In this document: one piece after another, positions 23,602-33,317 of the stretch
How positions within the stretch are numbered: position 1 is the first letter of the stretch
How the letters are laid out: every line of letters begins with the position of its first letter
Source: Armigeres subalbatus
Taxonomy: Eukaryota > Arthropoda > Insecta > Diptera > Culicidae
Length of the DNA: 64,000 bases
Assembly (NCBI RefSeq): GCF_024139115.2
Contig: NC_085139.1
Coordinates: forward strand, 143,208,652 to 143,272,651
Reading direction: 5' to 3'
Position numbers and translations under genes: made by a program
The notes under the pieces: model-generated
What the model was told of the DNA's origin: nothing
Seen by the model: the letters and a program-made list of their open reading frames with translations, nothing else
Database searches by the model: none

Positions 23602-24110
23602 TTGTGGATGTTTTTACGGGGAAAGAAGGTCCTTCGGTTCTGGTCCGATGACCGGTCTATACATTTCCTCCCTTCCTACCTGTGCGTTCATGTCACCGAT
23701 GACGATTTTGACGTCCTGCAGTGGGCATCCATCGTATGTCTGCTCCAGCTGTGCGTAGAACGCTTCTTTCTCGTCGTTGGGTCTCCCTTCGTGTGGGCAG
23801 TGCACGTTGATGATGCTATAGTTGAAGAAACGGCCTTTAATCCTCAGCTTGCACATCCTTGCGTTGATTTTCTGCCACCCAATCACGCGTTGGCGCATCT
23901 TACCCAGCACTATGAAGTCGGTTCCCAGCTCGTTGGTGGTGCCATAGCTTTGGTAGAAGGTAGCCGCTCGATGCCCGCTTTTCCACACTTTCTGTCCTGT
24001 CCTGCAAATTTCCTGCAGCGCCACGACGACGAAGTTGCGGGGATGTAATTCATCGTAGATCATCCTGTCGCAACCTGCGGAACCTAGCGACTAGCAGTTC
24101 CATGTTCCAA
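23602..24110 (-). pseudogene. RTE endonuclease domain
   Basis: Apurinic-type endonuclease that nicks the target DNA in the nucleus. Visible on the minus strand: VVALQEICRTGQ (catalytic-Glu block), HRAATFYQSYGTTNELG, IINVHCPHEGR and VKIVIGDMNAQVGREE (GDxN block), all as expected for RTE endonucleases. Compared with the sister copy about 28 residues are missing after the GDMNAQVG block, just before the FFPRKN segment, so the domain is probably dead. Confidence 0.8.
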
Positions 24111-24350
24111 GCTTCCTATCGTGATCCTTTATTCGTGGCCTAGGTCTGTGCCGATTATATCGAGTCGCATTATCTCTTATATTGTTCGTAATTATTGGTT
24201 TTCCAGGCGGCTTATTGGGCCTGCGCAAACCTCCTGTCTCGTCGTAGGGCCGTCGTGTCAGGGCTGTTTAGCGTCCCACCTAACACCAGGATTTGGGCTG
24301 GTGCGCTTTGAGCGGCACACGGTCGCTTTGGTGGGGCCTACTTGCGGGTT

Positions 24351-24651
24351 AAATGTAAAAAGTATAAAATGGATGGGTTTTATCGAATTTTTTTCCGATA
24401 TACCATTTTTTTCGATGCTACTTACAAAAAATGCACTTTTTTCATAAAATGTGTCGGGGCTACTTCTAAACGTCATTTCCCAGAGTTGTCGTAGATCAAT
24501 TTTTCTTTTGTTTCTTTTTACCCTAAGCTTCCATTTGAAGGTTAAGCCCCCAACATTGCAGACTTTGTCCTAATCTATACCTATGATGATTTCACACTCC
24601 GTGCACCCTGACCGCTCGCGCATCTTCCTCGATTGCACACAGCCAGCAAGT
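24351..24651. other. No gene recognised between LINE and TIR element
   Basis: This follows the truncated 5' end of the RTE element. It contains AT-rich sequence and a GC-richer stretch (24590-24650) without a readable domain; it may belong to the older LINE relic continued at 24923. Confidence 0.35.
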
Positions 24652-24922
24652 ACCCCGAGCAGGAGAGATTAACTCAATAATACCTCATTCTGTTATTGAT
24701 ACCTTACTCTGATATAAAATAGCCTTGCATACTAAAAAATAATACCAAGGATTTATATGCACAATACTTAGGCATAACATATTCTGTTATTACAATACCA
24801 AATGCATCACAAATTATTATTCAATTGGTATTAAAATACCTAGACATGTTATGCTAAAGTATTTTGCATATTAATTTTTGGTAATATTTTTTGTTTCTGT
24901 CATCATAGCTCCTGCTCGGGGT
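24652..24922. mobile_element. Small TIR element (271 bp), AT-rich core
   Basis: ACCCCGAGCAGGAG at the left pairs exactly with CTCCTGCTCGGGGT at the right. The core is AT-rich with repeated AATACC words in both orientations. The target duplication is not clear, so the superfamily is open. It appears to sit in older LINE-derived DNA. Confidence 0.7.
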
Positions 24923-24971
24923 GCGGTGTCTACTGGGCCTGTTCTCTGCCAGCCACCAGATACTTAGGTTT
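24923..24971 (-). pseudogene. LINE reverse-transcriptase relic, distal piece
   Basis: The minus strand reads KPKYLVAGREQ, a short thumb motif that is the direct continuation of the RT fragment at 30487-31070. The two pieces were separated when the gypsy element inserted with the GGTTT duplication. Confidence 0.65.
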
Positions 24972-25174
24972 TGTGTGGGAGTCATCTGGCAGCATAGTTA
25001 ACTACGTGTACTAAGGTACATTTGAATCAATCGCAGTAGGCTTCGCCTAGCTCCCCCAACAACACTCGCCCTCTTTCGCATCAAGCAGCAGTGAAGGTAA
25101 GACGTGCTTCTGTCCTGTCGTGGTCGCCGAGACCTTTTCCCAAACGGCTGGTCACTCACAAGCCGATTTACACA
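24972..25174 (+). repeat. 5' LTR of the Ty3/gypsy element
   Basis: 203 bp, starting TGTGTGGGAG and ending TTACACA. A TGGCGATCCTGCC string one base downstream (25176) is the candidate tRNA primer-binding site. A strong splice-donor-like AAGGTAAGA lies at 25094-25102 inside the LTR. Confidence 0.95.
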
Positions 25175-25463
25175 ATGGCGATCCTGCCAGACGGTCAAAT
25201 ATACAGAAGTTTGCTTCAATTATTTCTACATCAGTTGTTCAGTACATGTGATTTGTTCCTTTTTCTCTTTAATGGAATGTCTGAGAGTGAATAGAACTTT
25301 CCGCATTACTTTGCTAGTCGAGACATGTGTGATAGAAAAAAAAGTATAAGTAATTGTGGAATCGGAAACCGGAAGTGAATATTAGAGCTGAGGAACAGTC
25401 AGGACCTGTAAATGTTTGATTAGTAGCAGGCAGTGGTTGGAGATAACCATTATAATAATTGGC

Positions 25464-25685
25464 AGCGGATCGAGATGACCGCGACGGAAGGTAGGTAGCG
25501 GCTCGAAACGACCGCGACGGAAGTTAGGCAGCGGATCGAGACGACCGCGTTTATTACTTATGGGTATTTGTATGTGGTAGCGGATCGGGACGACCGCGAT
25601 TATACATTTTTTTTAGAACGGTGGTTTGGAAGCGGCTCGAGACGACCACGTTAAATTAACTAGGTAGCGGATCGAGACGACCGCG
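25464..25685 (+). promoter_or_regulatory. Six iterated AGCGGATCGAGACGACCGCG sites in the gypsy leader
   Basis: Six near-identical 20-bp sites start at 25464, 25497, 25530, 25579, 25631 and 25666, spaced 33, 33, 49, 52 and 35 bp. Each is roughly dyad-symmetric, with CGG and CCG half-sites 10 bp apart. Variation is confined to a few positions, which suggests binding-site constraint. Binding-site arrays in gypsy leaders are known (the Su(Hw) array of Drosophila gypsy), but this motif is different. The function is inference. Confidence 0.6.
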
Positions 25686-25971
25686 CAAAGCAGTGATGTA
25701 ATAAAAGACTGATTTGGTTCAGACACGATTTTAGGTTAGGCATGTCTTTATGTCGGTTTACAAAGTTATTTTATAATGGTAATAGAAATTTGGAGTATGG
25801 GAAAATTTGAACGGTTTATTCTTATTAATACATATACTGTTATCAGACTTCAATTCTTGAACACCAATGGTCCTTAAACTGATAGTGCACCTCGTTATTG
25901 CCAAACATTACTTACAGATTTCGAATTGTATCAGTTCAGCTCAATACAGATTCAAATTGCAAGTAACCAAA

Positions 25972-26954
25972 ATGTCTGGAGGAAAGTATGTACGTGCGCC
26001 CGGTTACAAGGATATCTCGGAATATAACGATTATCTTATCGACGACATGTGGGCTGACGAGTCAGATATCGAAGGACAGGAAGAAAGACAAGATGATTAC
26101 AGTGGTGGAGATAGCGACGACAGCTCTGGCTTCGGCGGTGTATACGACAACGTTGAGGAATCAACTGCTGAGGCGGCCGATGAAGTAAAAGCAGTCAATA
26201 TCGTCGGAAATAAGGACTACTCTCACCAAATAAAACAAATGCAAGCCACTTTTTTTTTTATCTTTCGTTTATTTGGAAGGCTCATTTGCCGTGAAGCGTT
26301 ACGGAGCCGAATAAATGCAAGCCACTCTGGACCAACTAGTGCAAGCCGTGGGTTCCAATCAACCAATGTGGGGATCTAACACGGTGCCTCGTCAGACTGA
26401 AGACAGCTGGAATACTGGAAAAAGTTCGTCTATGCGGTTATAGTAGCGAAGATCAGGACCGGTTCGTACGGGCGCAACTATTGAAAGGAATGCGGAACAA
26501 AGATTTGGTAAAAACTGCACGAACTTTTGGTTATGAGACCCTTTTCGTTGAACAATCTGCTACCCGCGAGGAGGCATACACTGCTGAAACGGCACAATCG
26601 GATCCCAATCAAGCATTCGCAGTAGCCCAGCATCATGTCCGAGCACCTGGAAAATCACAGCAACGGAAGCGAAAGAACGAAGAAGCGGATGATAGGTGGA
26701 TCGACTCGAAAAGACGCGCGATGGTCGAACGCAGGAAACGAGGAATGGGACGTCGATCACGGTGCCCTAAGTGTAACCGTCTTTTTCACAAATTCGGATC
26801 ATGCCCGGCAATCAACGTTAACTGCAACACTTGCGGTGAACGGGGACATTTTGCTATAGTATGTCGAAGGAAAATTGCCAACCAGTTACGCGCGGAGCGG
26901 GATAATTCACCAGGCTGGAGAATGGATGAAAACGACGAAAAGGTAAAAACGTGA
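25972..26954 (+). pseudogene. gag of the Ty3/gypsy element, with insertion and probable deletion
   Basis: Gag forms the virus-like particle and binds the element RNA. The start at 25972 has adenines at -1 to -3 and opens MSGGKYVRAPGYKD, followed by an acidic region. A 62-bp retro-insertion (26251-26312) shifts the frame. A further frame change, probably with loss of the central gag, lies near 26380-26440. The C-terminal part (26481-26954) reads GYSSEDQDRFVRAQLLKGMR, a basic stretch, then CPKCNRLFHKFGSCPA and the zinc knuckle CNTCGERGHFAIVC. It stops at TGA 26952-26954, just inside a candidate intron. Confidence 0.8.
26251..26312 (-). mobile_element. 62-bp LINE-tail insertion in gag
   Basis: The insert is flanked by a 14-bp duplication, AAATGCAAGCCACT (26237-26250 and 26313-26326). 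On the minus strand it ends in poly(A), seen as T's at 26251-26259. This is an extremely 5'-truncated retrotransposed 3' end, and it disrupts gag. Confidence 0.85.
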
Positions 26955-27052
26955 TCAAATGAATAACAATGTATTTTTGTCTATCGTGTAGCCGTCAAAT
27001 AAACTATAGTTATTTCCTTACTTAAACTGCTTTTATTGCCTTCGTCTTCCAG
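26943..27052 (+). other. Candidate 110-nt intron between gag and pol
   Basis: It begins GTAAAAACG straight after an AAG codon and ends with a pyrimidine-rich stretch and TTCCAG. It is AT-rich, of a size normal for insects, and contains the gag stop. Removing it would place the gag frame (phase 0) exactly in the pol frame. Splicing is inference; a plain intergenic spacer is the alternative. Confidence 0.45.
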
Positions 27053-28515
27053 GAAATAAACGCAATTTCGTTGGCAGACACTTTAATACATTGTCATGTA
27101 GGAAAGTCAAAACCGATTCGTTTTATGATTGATTCCGGGGCGGATGTCAACACGATAGGTGGAGATGACTGGATAAACCTCAAACGTGAATTTCTGTCAG
27201 GAAGCGCTATGCTGGAGCCCATTAAAATGACAAATGATGGTGGCATTTGCTCGTATGCCTCTGCAAAACCCATCTCTGTAAAGGGTGCTTTTAAAGCTGT
27301 AATTGAGGTAGTAGGACACAGCAAGCCTTCGATACTAGCGGTGTTTTATGTCGTTGATCAAGGATCCCGTTCGCTGTTAGGCCGCTCCACGGCTAGCGAC
27401 TTAAGGCTGCTTAAAGTTGATCTAAGCGTCAATAGCTGCGAAAAAACGTTCCCCAAAGTTCCAGGAGTTCGGGTTAAATTCAGTGTTGATCCATCCGTAA
27501 CTCCGGCAAAAAATGCGTATTACAATGTACCAGCAGCGTACAAAGAGAGCGCAAGAGCTCGGCTTTCAGAGATGGAAAATCAAGGGATCATCGAACGTGT
27601 GACATCGGCCCCTGACTGGATCAGCGGCATGTCGGCAGTGGCTAAAGGAAAAAACGATTTCCGACTTGTCGTTAACATGAAGGCACCGAACCGTGCAATC
27701 AAAAGAGAGTACTATCGCTTACCATCATTGGACGAAATGAGAACCAAACTCCACGGGGCAAAGTACTTTACGAAGCGTGATTTGTCCAATGCGTTTTACC
27801 ATTTGGAGCTCCACGAACAATCCAGGGACCTCACCACTTTCTTGACTGAAAATGGCATGTTTCGATTCACGCGCCTGATGTTCGGAGTGATCTGCGCCCC
27901 GGAAATCTTCCAGCGGGAGATGTCAAGACTACTCTTAGGAGAGGAGAACGTCATAGTGTATATTGACGACATCCTTATGTTTGCTGATAACTTTGATCAA
28001 CTTCGCGGAACTGTAGCTCGTGTGTTGAGGATTCTTAGAGCAAATCATTTGACGTTGAACTCTGCGAAATGTGAATTCGATAAAAAGCGTATAAGATGGC
28101 TTGGGCACGAACTCGATGAAAAGGGGTTTAATATCGACGAGGATAAGGTAAAGGATATACGTAGGTTTCGACAACCGAACACCGTATCCGAGCTACGAAG
28201 CTTCCTGGGACTAGCTTCCTTTGTAAGCCCATACATCCGAGGCTTTGCCGACATAGCAAACCTGCTGTGGGCACTCACGAACAGCTCGAACGGTTGGAAT
28301 TGGAGTCAGGAGCATTCGAAAGCCTTTGAAAAGCTGAAGGACCAAATTGTTCATTGCACAACTTCTCTAGGATATTTTTCGGACCAAAATAGAACCATCG
28401 TTTATACGGACGCATCTCCGCAGGCTCTCGGCGCCGTTCTCGTCCAGGAAGACAACAGGAATCCCCCACGTGTTATAAGTTTCGCGTCAAAGGCCTTAAC
28501 GACGACTGAAAAAAA
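27053..28515 (+). pseudogene. Ty3/gypsy pol: protease, reverse transcriptase, first part of RNase H
   Basis: The protease active site is in FMIDSGADVNTIGG (about 27120). RT motifs follow in order: FRLVVNMKAPNRAI, FTKRDLSNAFYHLEL (catalytic Asp, about 27780), FTRLMFGVICAPEIFQREM and VIVYIDDILMFADN (YIDD active site, about 27960). RNase H begins with TIVYTDASPQALGAVLVQ (first Asp, about 28410). The frame then breaks at a run of seven A's (28509-28515), where one base appears to have been lost. Up to that point there are no stops and all key residues are present. It copies the element RNA into DNA inside the particle. Confidence 0.92.
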
Positions 28516-29778
28516 TATCCGCAGAACCAGCGCGAAGCTCTTGCTGCTGTATGGGCGGTAGAGCATTTTGCCTACTATCTATTAGGACGTCCCTTTACGC
28601 TCCGTACCGATGCACAAGGTTTTACATTTATACTGAACAGGTCAAGAGAGGATTCTAAGCGAGCGTTGAACAGGGCAGATGGATGGGCACTTAGACTCAG
28701 CCCTTATAGTTTTGACGTACAGTATGTAAGAGGACGTGAAAATATAGCTGATCCTTCTTCGCGGCTGTATGAAGGCGTGGATGACCCGTTCGAAGACGGC
28801 GTTAGCCCTTGGGAGCTTGCTTCCCTGGAAGTGAACAGAATCGAATTTTTAACCGAGAAGGACATTGCAGACGCCACTGTCAAAGATAAACAGCTTACCG
28901 AGGTAATAGATGCCGTGGAAACGGGCGTTTGGCCGAAGCACTTGAAGCAGTTTCAGGTGCTAGGGAATGATTTAACCACACGAGAAGGACTGTTGATTAA
29001 AACGGGTTGGGCGGTCATACCTGAGAGTATCCGACAGGAAACTTTGGCGGTAGCTCATTCAGGCCATCCATCGACTGCAAAGGTTAAGAATATTCTCAGA
29101 GAACGTGTATGGTGGCCTGGAATGACGAAGGACGCTGAAGCTTGGGTAACATCTTGTGGTGTTTGTGCAACTAACGGAAGGCCCGAATGGCCAACACCCA
29201 TGACTCGTGTGTTTGCCCCACAAACTGTATGGGAGACCATTGGCATAGATTTCAATGGTCCCTATAACAAATTTGGCGGAGTTTCTATTCTAGTTTTAGT
29301 GGACTATCGTTCACGATACGTTATCGCTAAGCCCGTGAGATCGACAAGTTTCGCGCATACCCGAAAAATCTTGGACGAAATTTTTGAAAAGGAAGGCTAT
29401 CCTCAGACTATAAAATCGGATAATGGGCCTCCATTTAACGGAGATGAATATAAGATGTACTGCTCAGAGCGTGGCATCAATGCAACTTTCTCCACGCCGT
29501 TATATCCCCAACAGAACGGGTTGGCTGAGAGTTGCATGAAGTTGGTGAATAAAGCAATGAGTGCCGCTTCTGCTAGTGGAACACCCTATGAAGATGAACT
29601 AAGTGCAGCCGTCCAAGCGTATAACGCAGCTACTCACTCCGTTACCGGAGTACCACCGGAAGAGGTGATGACGGGTCGGAAAATAAGGCGTAGACTACCG
29701 CTTCTATGCCGTGGAAAGGTTAATTTCGATGATAACCTGCTTAATGCTAAAGATCTGAAGTCGAAAACAGAGGCCTAA
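28516..29778 (+). pseudogene. Ty3/gypsy pol: RNase H end and integrase
   Basis: It continues in the next frame with REALAAVWAVEHFAYYLLGR and FTLRTDAQGF (RNase H). Integrase then has an HHCC zinc module (HSGHPSTAKVK to WVTSCGVCATN, about 29055-29170) and a DDE core: TIGIDFNGPY (about 29240), IKSDNGPPFNGDE (about 29415) and PQQNGLAESCMKLV (Glu, about 29525). The spacing between the second Asp and the Glu fits D,D-35-E. It ends at a stop after KSKTEA near 29775 because of a second frame change. Confidence 0.92.
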
Positions 29779-30178
29779 GCAACGAGAAGATGCGAAACGA
29801 GGGGCTCGACAATGTCGAATCAGACCAGGGGACACCGTTGTTGTAGAACGTCAGCCTCGGATGAAAGCGGAATCACGGTTTGACCCTCGAAAGTACACAG
29901 TGACGAAAGAAGAAAATGGAATGCTTGTTTTGTGTGACGAAAGCGGTCAGATCATTAAAAGGCACGTGTCACAGACCAAGCGAGTTTTTAATTGGAGGAA
30001 CGAAGACGGGATAAGCCAAACAGTTGATCATAACCGTGGTAGTGCTGATCCGGAAATATTTGCTCCGTTGGTAAAGAGAACGCAACGTGAAAAAGGAAAC
30101 GTTGTGTCTGAACGTCCGATTCGAACAAAAAGAAAACCAGTGTATTTGAGAGACTACATCAACGCCATTGAAAATTAA
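29779..30178 (+). pseudogene. Ty3/gypsy integrase C-terminal region
   Basis: After the frame change at about 29775 the reading resumes with KQREDAKRGARQCRIRPGD and continues through a basic, strand-rich domain (FDPRKYTVTKEENGMLVLCD, IIKRHVSQTKRV) to the stop after AIEN at 30178. This is the position of the GPY/SH3-like integrase tail. No chromodomain was recognised. Nothing resembling env follows before the polypurine tract. Confidence 0.75.
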
Positions 30179-30283
30179 TAATATCAAACAGAATTGTAAT
30201 GTTTTTTTCGCAACCTAATAAATAATTATAACTAGCAAAAAAAAAATCTTCAGCGTCGATTTTTTTTTTGTGAGAGAGGGGGA

Positions 30284-30486
30284 TGTGTGGGAGTCATCTG
30301 GCAGCATAGTTAACTACGTGTGCTAAGGTACATTTGAATCAATCGCAGTAGGCTTCGCCTAGCTCCCCCAACAACACTCGCCCTCTTTCGCATCAATCAG
30401 CAGTGAAGGTAAGACGTGCTTCTGTCCTGTCGTGGTCGCCGAGACCTTTTCCCAAACGGCTGGTCACTCACAAGCCGATTTACACA
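30284..30486 (+). repeat. 3' LTR of the Ty3/gypsy element
   Basis: 203 bp with 201 positions identical to the 5' LTR. It is preceded directly by the purine-rich GAGAGAGGGGGA and followed by the target duplicate GGTTT. Confidence 0.95.
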
Positions 30487-31070
30487 GGTTTGGCAGAGTT
30501 TTTGATCAGTTCTATTGTTTCAATCTCCCGTTTTGAAAGCCCCACGGAAGCCTCTTCCACTGCTTTGCGATCTACACTAACGATGTCGATGTTATCTGCA
30601 AAACCAAAGAGTCTATACAACTTGTTGATGATAATTCCGTTTCTTCCACAACAGATGTTTATGGAGGAGCAATTTACCTCCCACTTCTCCCTGCTTCAAT
30701 CCATCTAACGTCACGAACGAATTGGATGTCTCACCAGACAGTGGCGTAGCCACGGGGGTGGTTTTGGACATAACCCCCCCCCCCAGAGGCAACATTTTTA
30801 GAAGAATTTTTTTTTCGAACCTTCTCGAATTAAAAGAATGTTCAGAAACCCCCCCCCCCCCCCCCCCCCCCGACCCATTTCCTGGCTACGCCACTGTCAC
30901 CAGATATTCTGATGTTCGATTTGGACTCATCCAGCGTCGCACGAATTAGTCTGTTAGCGATGTTATAGTTTTATATGCCGCAGTTCTTTTCATTTCACTG
31001 AAGCGTATGCCGCTTCAAAGCCTACAAACAGATGATTGCTCTTTAAATTTTTAAATCGGAATTTATCAAG
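30487..31070 (-). pseudogene. LINE reverse-transcriptase relic split by gypsy and an hAT-like element
   Basis: On the minus strand, from 31070 down: HLFVGFEAAYASVK (first RT Asp block mutated to FEAAY), then the hAT-like insertion at 30739-30896, then SFVTLDGLKQGE, LYRLFGFADNIDIVSVDRKAVEEA and LIKNSAK, running into the gypsy 3' LTR. The thumb continues at 24923-24971. The active site reads FADN instead of FADD. It resembles the RTE/BovB-type RT more than Jockey or R1, but is too short for a firm clade. It is the oldest layer in this nest. Confidence 0.7.
30739..30896. mobile_element. hAT-like miniature element, 158 bp
   Basis: The ends CAGTGGCGTAGCCA and their exact complement are flanked by the perfect 8-bp duplication TCACCAGA (30731-30738 and 30897-30904). 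The interior has two long C tracts and no coding capacity. It is inserted in the LINE RT relic. Confidence 0.92.
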
Positions 31071-32640
31071 GATTGTCTACGGAGTTCGTGGAGGATATTG
31101 AAATCTCATCCGCAAGGTTTTGATGAAATTTCGGAGCACTTCCTTAGAACAATTGCAGGGATACCATCGTGTTTAGAACTAGTGGTATAGTCCAGATGAT
31201 TACCGACTGGAAGCAAACAGTAACGTTGATTGCAGCTATTCGAACTTGTTCCGCATCCAGAGCTTCTTGAGTTTGAACGCTTGATAAGTGACTTTTGAAA
31301 AGATCACAGTTTCCTTCGGTAGGAGGCCCAGATTTGATTGCTGGTCATTAAACGTAATTCCAGAATACTTTTGGATTATGTTATAGTTTGAGCAGAACTT
31401 TTCTTTGGTAAGAGAAAAATAGTCTTTCATTTAAAAGTTTGAAACGGGAGTTTGTCAAGAGGTAGATTTGCTTATAGCTGCGAGACATGAACTTCGAGTA
31501 ATTTCGAAGAGTAGATCGTTTAATTCTCGTTTTAATCGTTGAAAATTTAGCGGAATTCGTTTCGACCACTTTCTGGATCTTCTTCCGAAGAAGACTCGAA
31601 AAGTGGTCGAAACGTTGGGATAATATCAAAATTATCGTTTGATTACAAAGACTGCATAGCCGAAACGTAGCATAGTTATGCTGATTTTAATTTCGATTCA
31701 ATTTTTCCTTTCTAAACTTTTTTCGTCTAATTTTTGTAGTTCCCAAACATTCTTGACAAGTCCAAATTACTCTCAGCTATCAGGTTTTCATTCCTTCAGG
31801 GAATATGAAATTCATTCATCGTAAATATATGTACATACCTATTTGATTCAATCTGATATCTTAACTATTATAGCTGGTTCAAGGACAATGACAGAAGTAG
31901 ATAGCCTATATGTACGTCCTATTTTGACGTATTTCAATGCTTTGAAACGGTCGAATAAAAGTGCCTGTGGTCCGATTTGCTTGTCACCATGAATGTGCCT
32001 GCAACACGTTGTCCATTTAATCCCAATTAAAACCGTGTAGAGCATGCAAGCAGGAGCATGCACAAAGTTAACCGACACGTTACCTGTAAACGAAACCATA
32101 ACTCATGTTTTATTTTCTTTTTAACCCTTTTCTTGGGCTGTATTCCCACCTTGTGCAACGTTAAATCACTGATGGGCTAACCAGTCAGTCGGCTGGTGCA
32201 CACCAGCGTTGGGTCCCCCATTCCCAGTTTAATAGTGAAGAAGGGCTATTCTTTCTTGAAGCTCAACCTAATAGTCTGTGAAAGAAAACTAAATATAAGC
32301 ACTTGAGTGGCCACCGCAGCAGAAACAGTGAGATATGAATAAGCAACAATTACAAGTCATATTATGTATCTTGCATTGAGGCAACTTGTTCTGACAGATG
32401 CTAAGTGGCGCTTATTTATTTATGTAAATTCCACTTCTCGTTCAATGAACGCTTAGCAACAATAAAGCATTGACGATGGTCTTGTCTTGATCTTGATTGT
32501 ACAAATGCACAAATAGACCAGGGATTTCATAATAGAATACTGACTATACACCTTAGATCAAATCCTGGTCGACCAATTAATGTCAGGGACAGACACTTTC
32601 TAAGCCGTTTATTGACTTACTATAAAAGTTGGGTCATTAT
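31071..32640. other. No gene; one hairpin with hammerhead-like wording
   Basis: Mostly unrecognised AT-rich DNA. GTTTCGACCACTTTC at 31559-31573 pairs with GAAAAGTGGTCGAAAC at 31598-31613 to form a strong stem. Phrases of this type (GTGGTCGAAACGTTGG) recur in insect retroelement ends. Confidence 0.4.
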
Positions 32641-32649
32641 AGAGGGATC

Positions 32650-32935
32650 TTCAGTTGGCCTTGCGAGCAAAGGCGTAGGATTGCCAATCCGGAGATAACG
32701 AGTTCGATTCTCAGTCCGGCCTAGGATGTTTTCTGGTGGGAAACATTGTTGTCTCCCTGGGCATAGTGTATCTACTGCATTTTACTTACAACACAAGATA
32801 CGTACTCATGCAATTAGCGGGCATAGACAAGCTTTCAGTTAATAACTGTGGATATGTTAATTGAATAGAAATAAAAGAAGTTGTTAATCAGTTGATATGT
32901 AGAGCCATTGAAGAAGAAGAAGAAGTTACAGATGA
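32650..32935 (+). mobile_element. tRNA-derived SINE with GAA tail (same family as 3176)
   Basis: The B box GAGTTCGATTC lies in the head (about 32701) and the body matches 3176-3449 closely (GCAAAGGCGTAGGATTGCC, GGGCATAGTGTATC). It ends in GAAGAAGAAGAAGAAG near 32930. Confidence 0.85.
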
Positions 32936-33084
32936 TGAGATAATTATTAGCGCTATTATTCACATTTTCGGTTTAAAAATGCCTTAAATGCCATGCCTTA
33001 AGAAGATACCACTAGTTCAATAGTATAATTAATCGATTTATTATTACATAATGCACAGTATATGGAGTATAGATTACCGAAACT

Positions 33085-33305
33085 TTAATTGGGTAACGGA
33101 TGAAGCTGAAACTGTCGCAAGATATACGGTAACGATATACCGTTCCCAAGAAATTATGTACCGTGCAACTGAAGGCTTCGTGATCGCCAAAGTCAACGGT
33201 GTCTATATAAATAGCTGCTACGCCCCCTCCTGATGGAGACTAATCAGCTTAACCAGATGCTGGATAAGATAGCGGAGAAGCTTACTGACAAAAGACCAGT
33301 CGTAT
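33085..33305 (+). pseudogene. R1/I-group LINE endonuclease fragment
   Basis: The plus strand reads NWVTDEAETVARYTVTIYRS, then MYRATEGFVIAKVNGVYINSCYAPS, then in another frame MLDKIAEKLTDKRPVV. These are the same endonuclease blocks as at 973-1313. About 70 residues survive, with one frame change near 33230 and no neighbouring domain. Confidence 0.7.
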
Positions 33306-33317
33306 ATCGACCTCTTA

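Larger units (their letters stand above)
20383..24350 (-). mobile_element. RTE-clade LINE, near full-length but inactive
   Basis: The minus strand carries a single-ORF LINE with endonuclease and reverse transcriptase, closely matching the plus-strand copy at 51041-54740. It ends at 20383 with the same short AT tail and starts near 24350, so it lacks about 170 bp of the 5' end present in the other copy. It is broken by an 84-bp-scale deletion in the endonuclease near 23635, frame changes near 22925 and 22520, and an 890-bp hAT-like insertion near the C-terminus. Confidence 0.85.
24972..30486 (+). mobile_element. Ty3/gypsy LTR retrotransposon, nearly complete
   Basis: A 5515-bp element with 203-bp LTRs (24972-25174 and 30284-30486) that begin TG, end CA and differ at only two positions (25010/30322 and 25085/30397). 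The 5-bp target duplication GGTTT flanks it (24967-24971 and 30487-30491). The order gag, protease, RT, RNase H, integrase identifies Ty3/gypsy; there is no env-like frame. LTR identity of about 99% implies a recent insertion. Defects: a 62-bp insertion and a probable deletion in gag, a 1-nt loss in pol at 28509-28515 and a frame change near 29775. The purine tract at about 30269-30283 before the 3' LTR is the plus-strand primer. Confidence 0.95.

Noticed and set aside
30287..30708. ORF starting MKVRRASVLSW, also at 25091
   Set aside because: Duplicated only because it lies in both LTRs; it runs from LTR into unrelated flanks.
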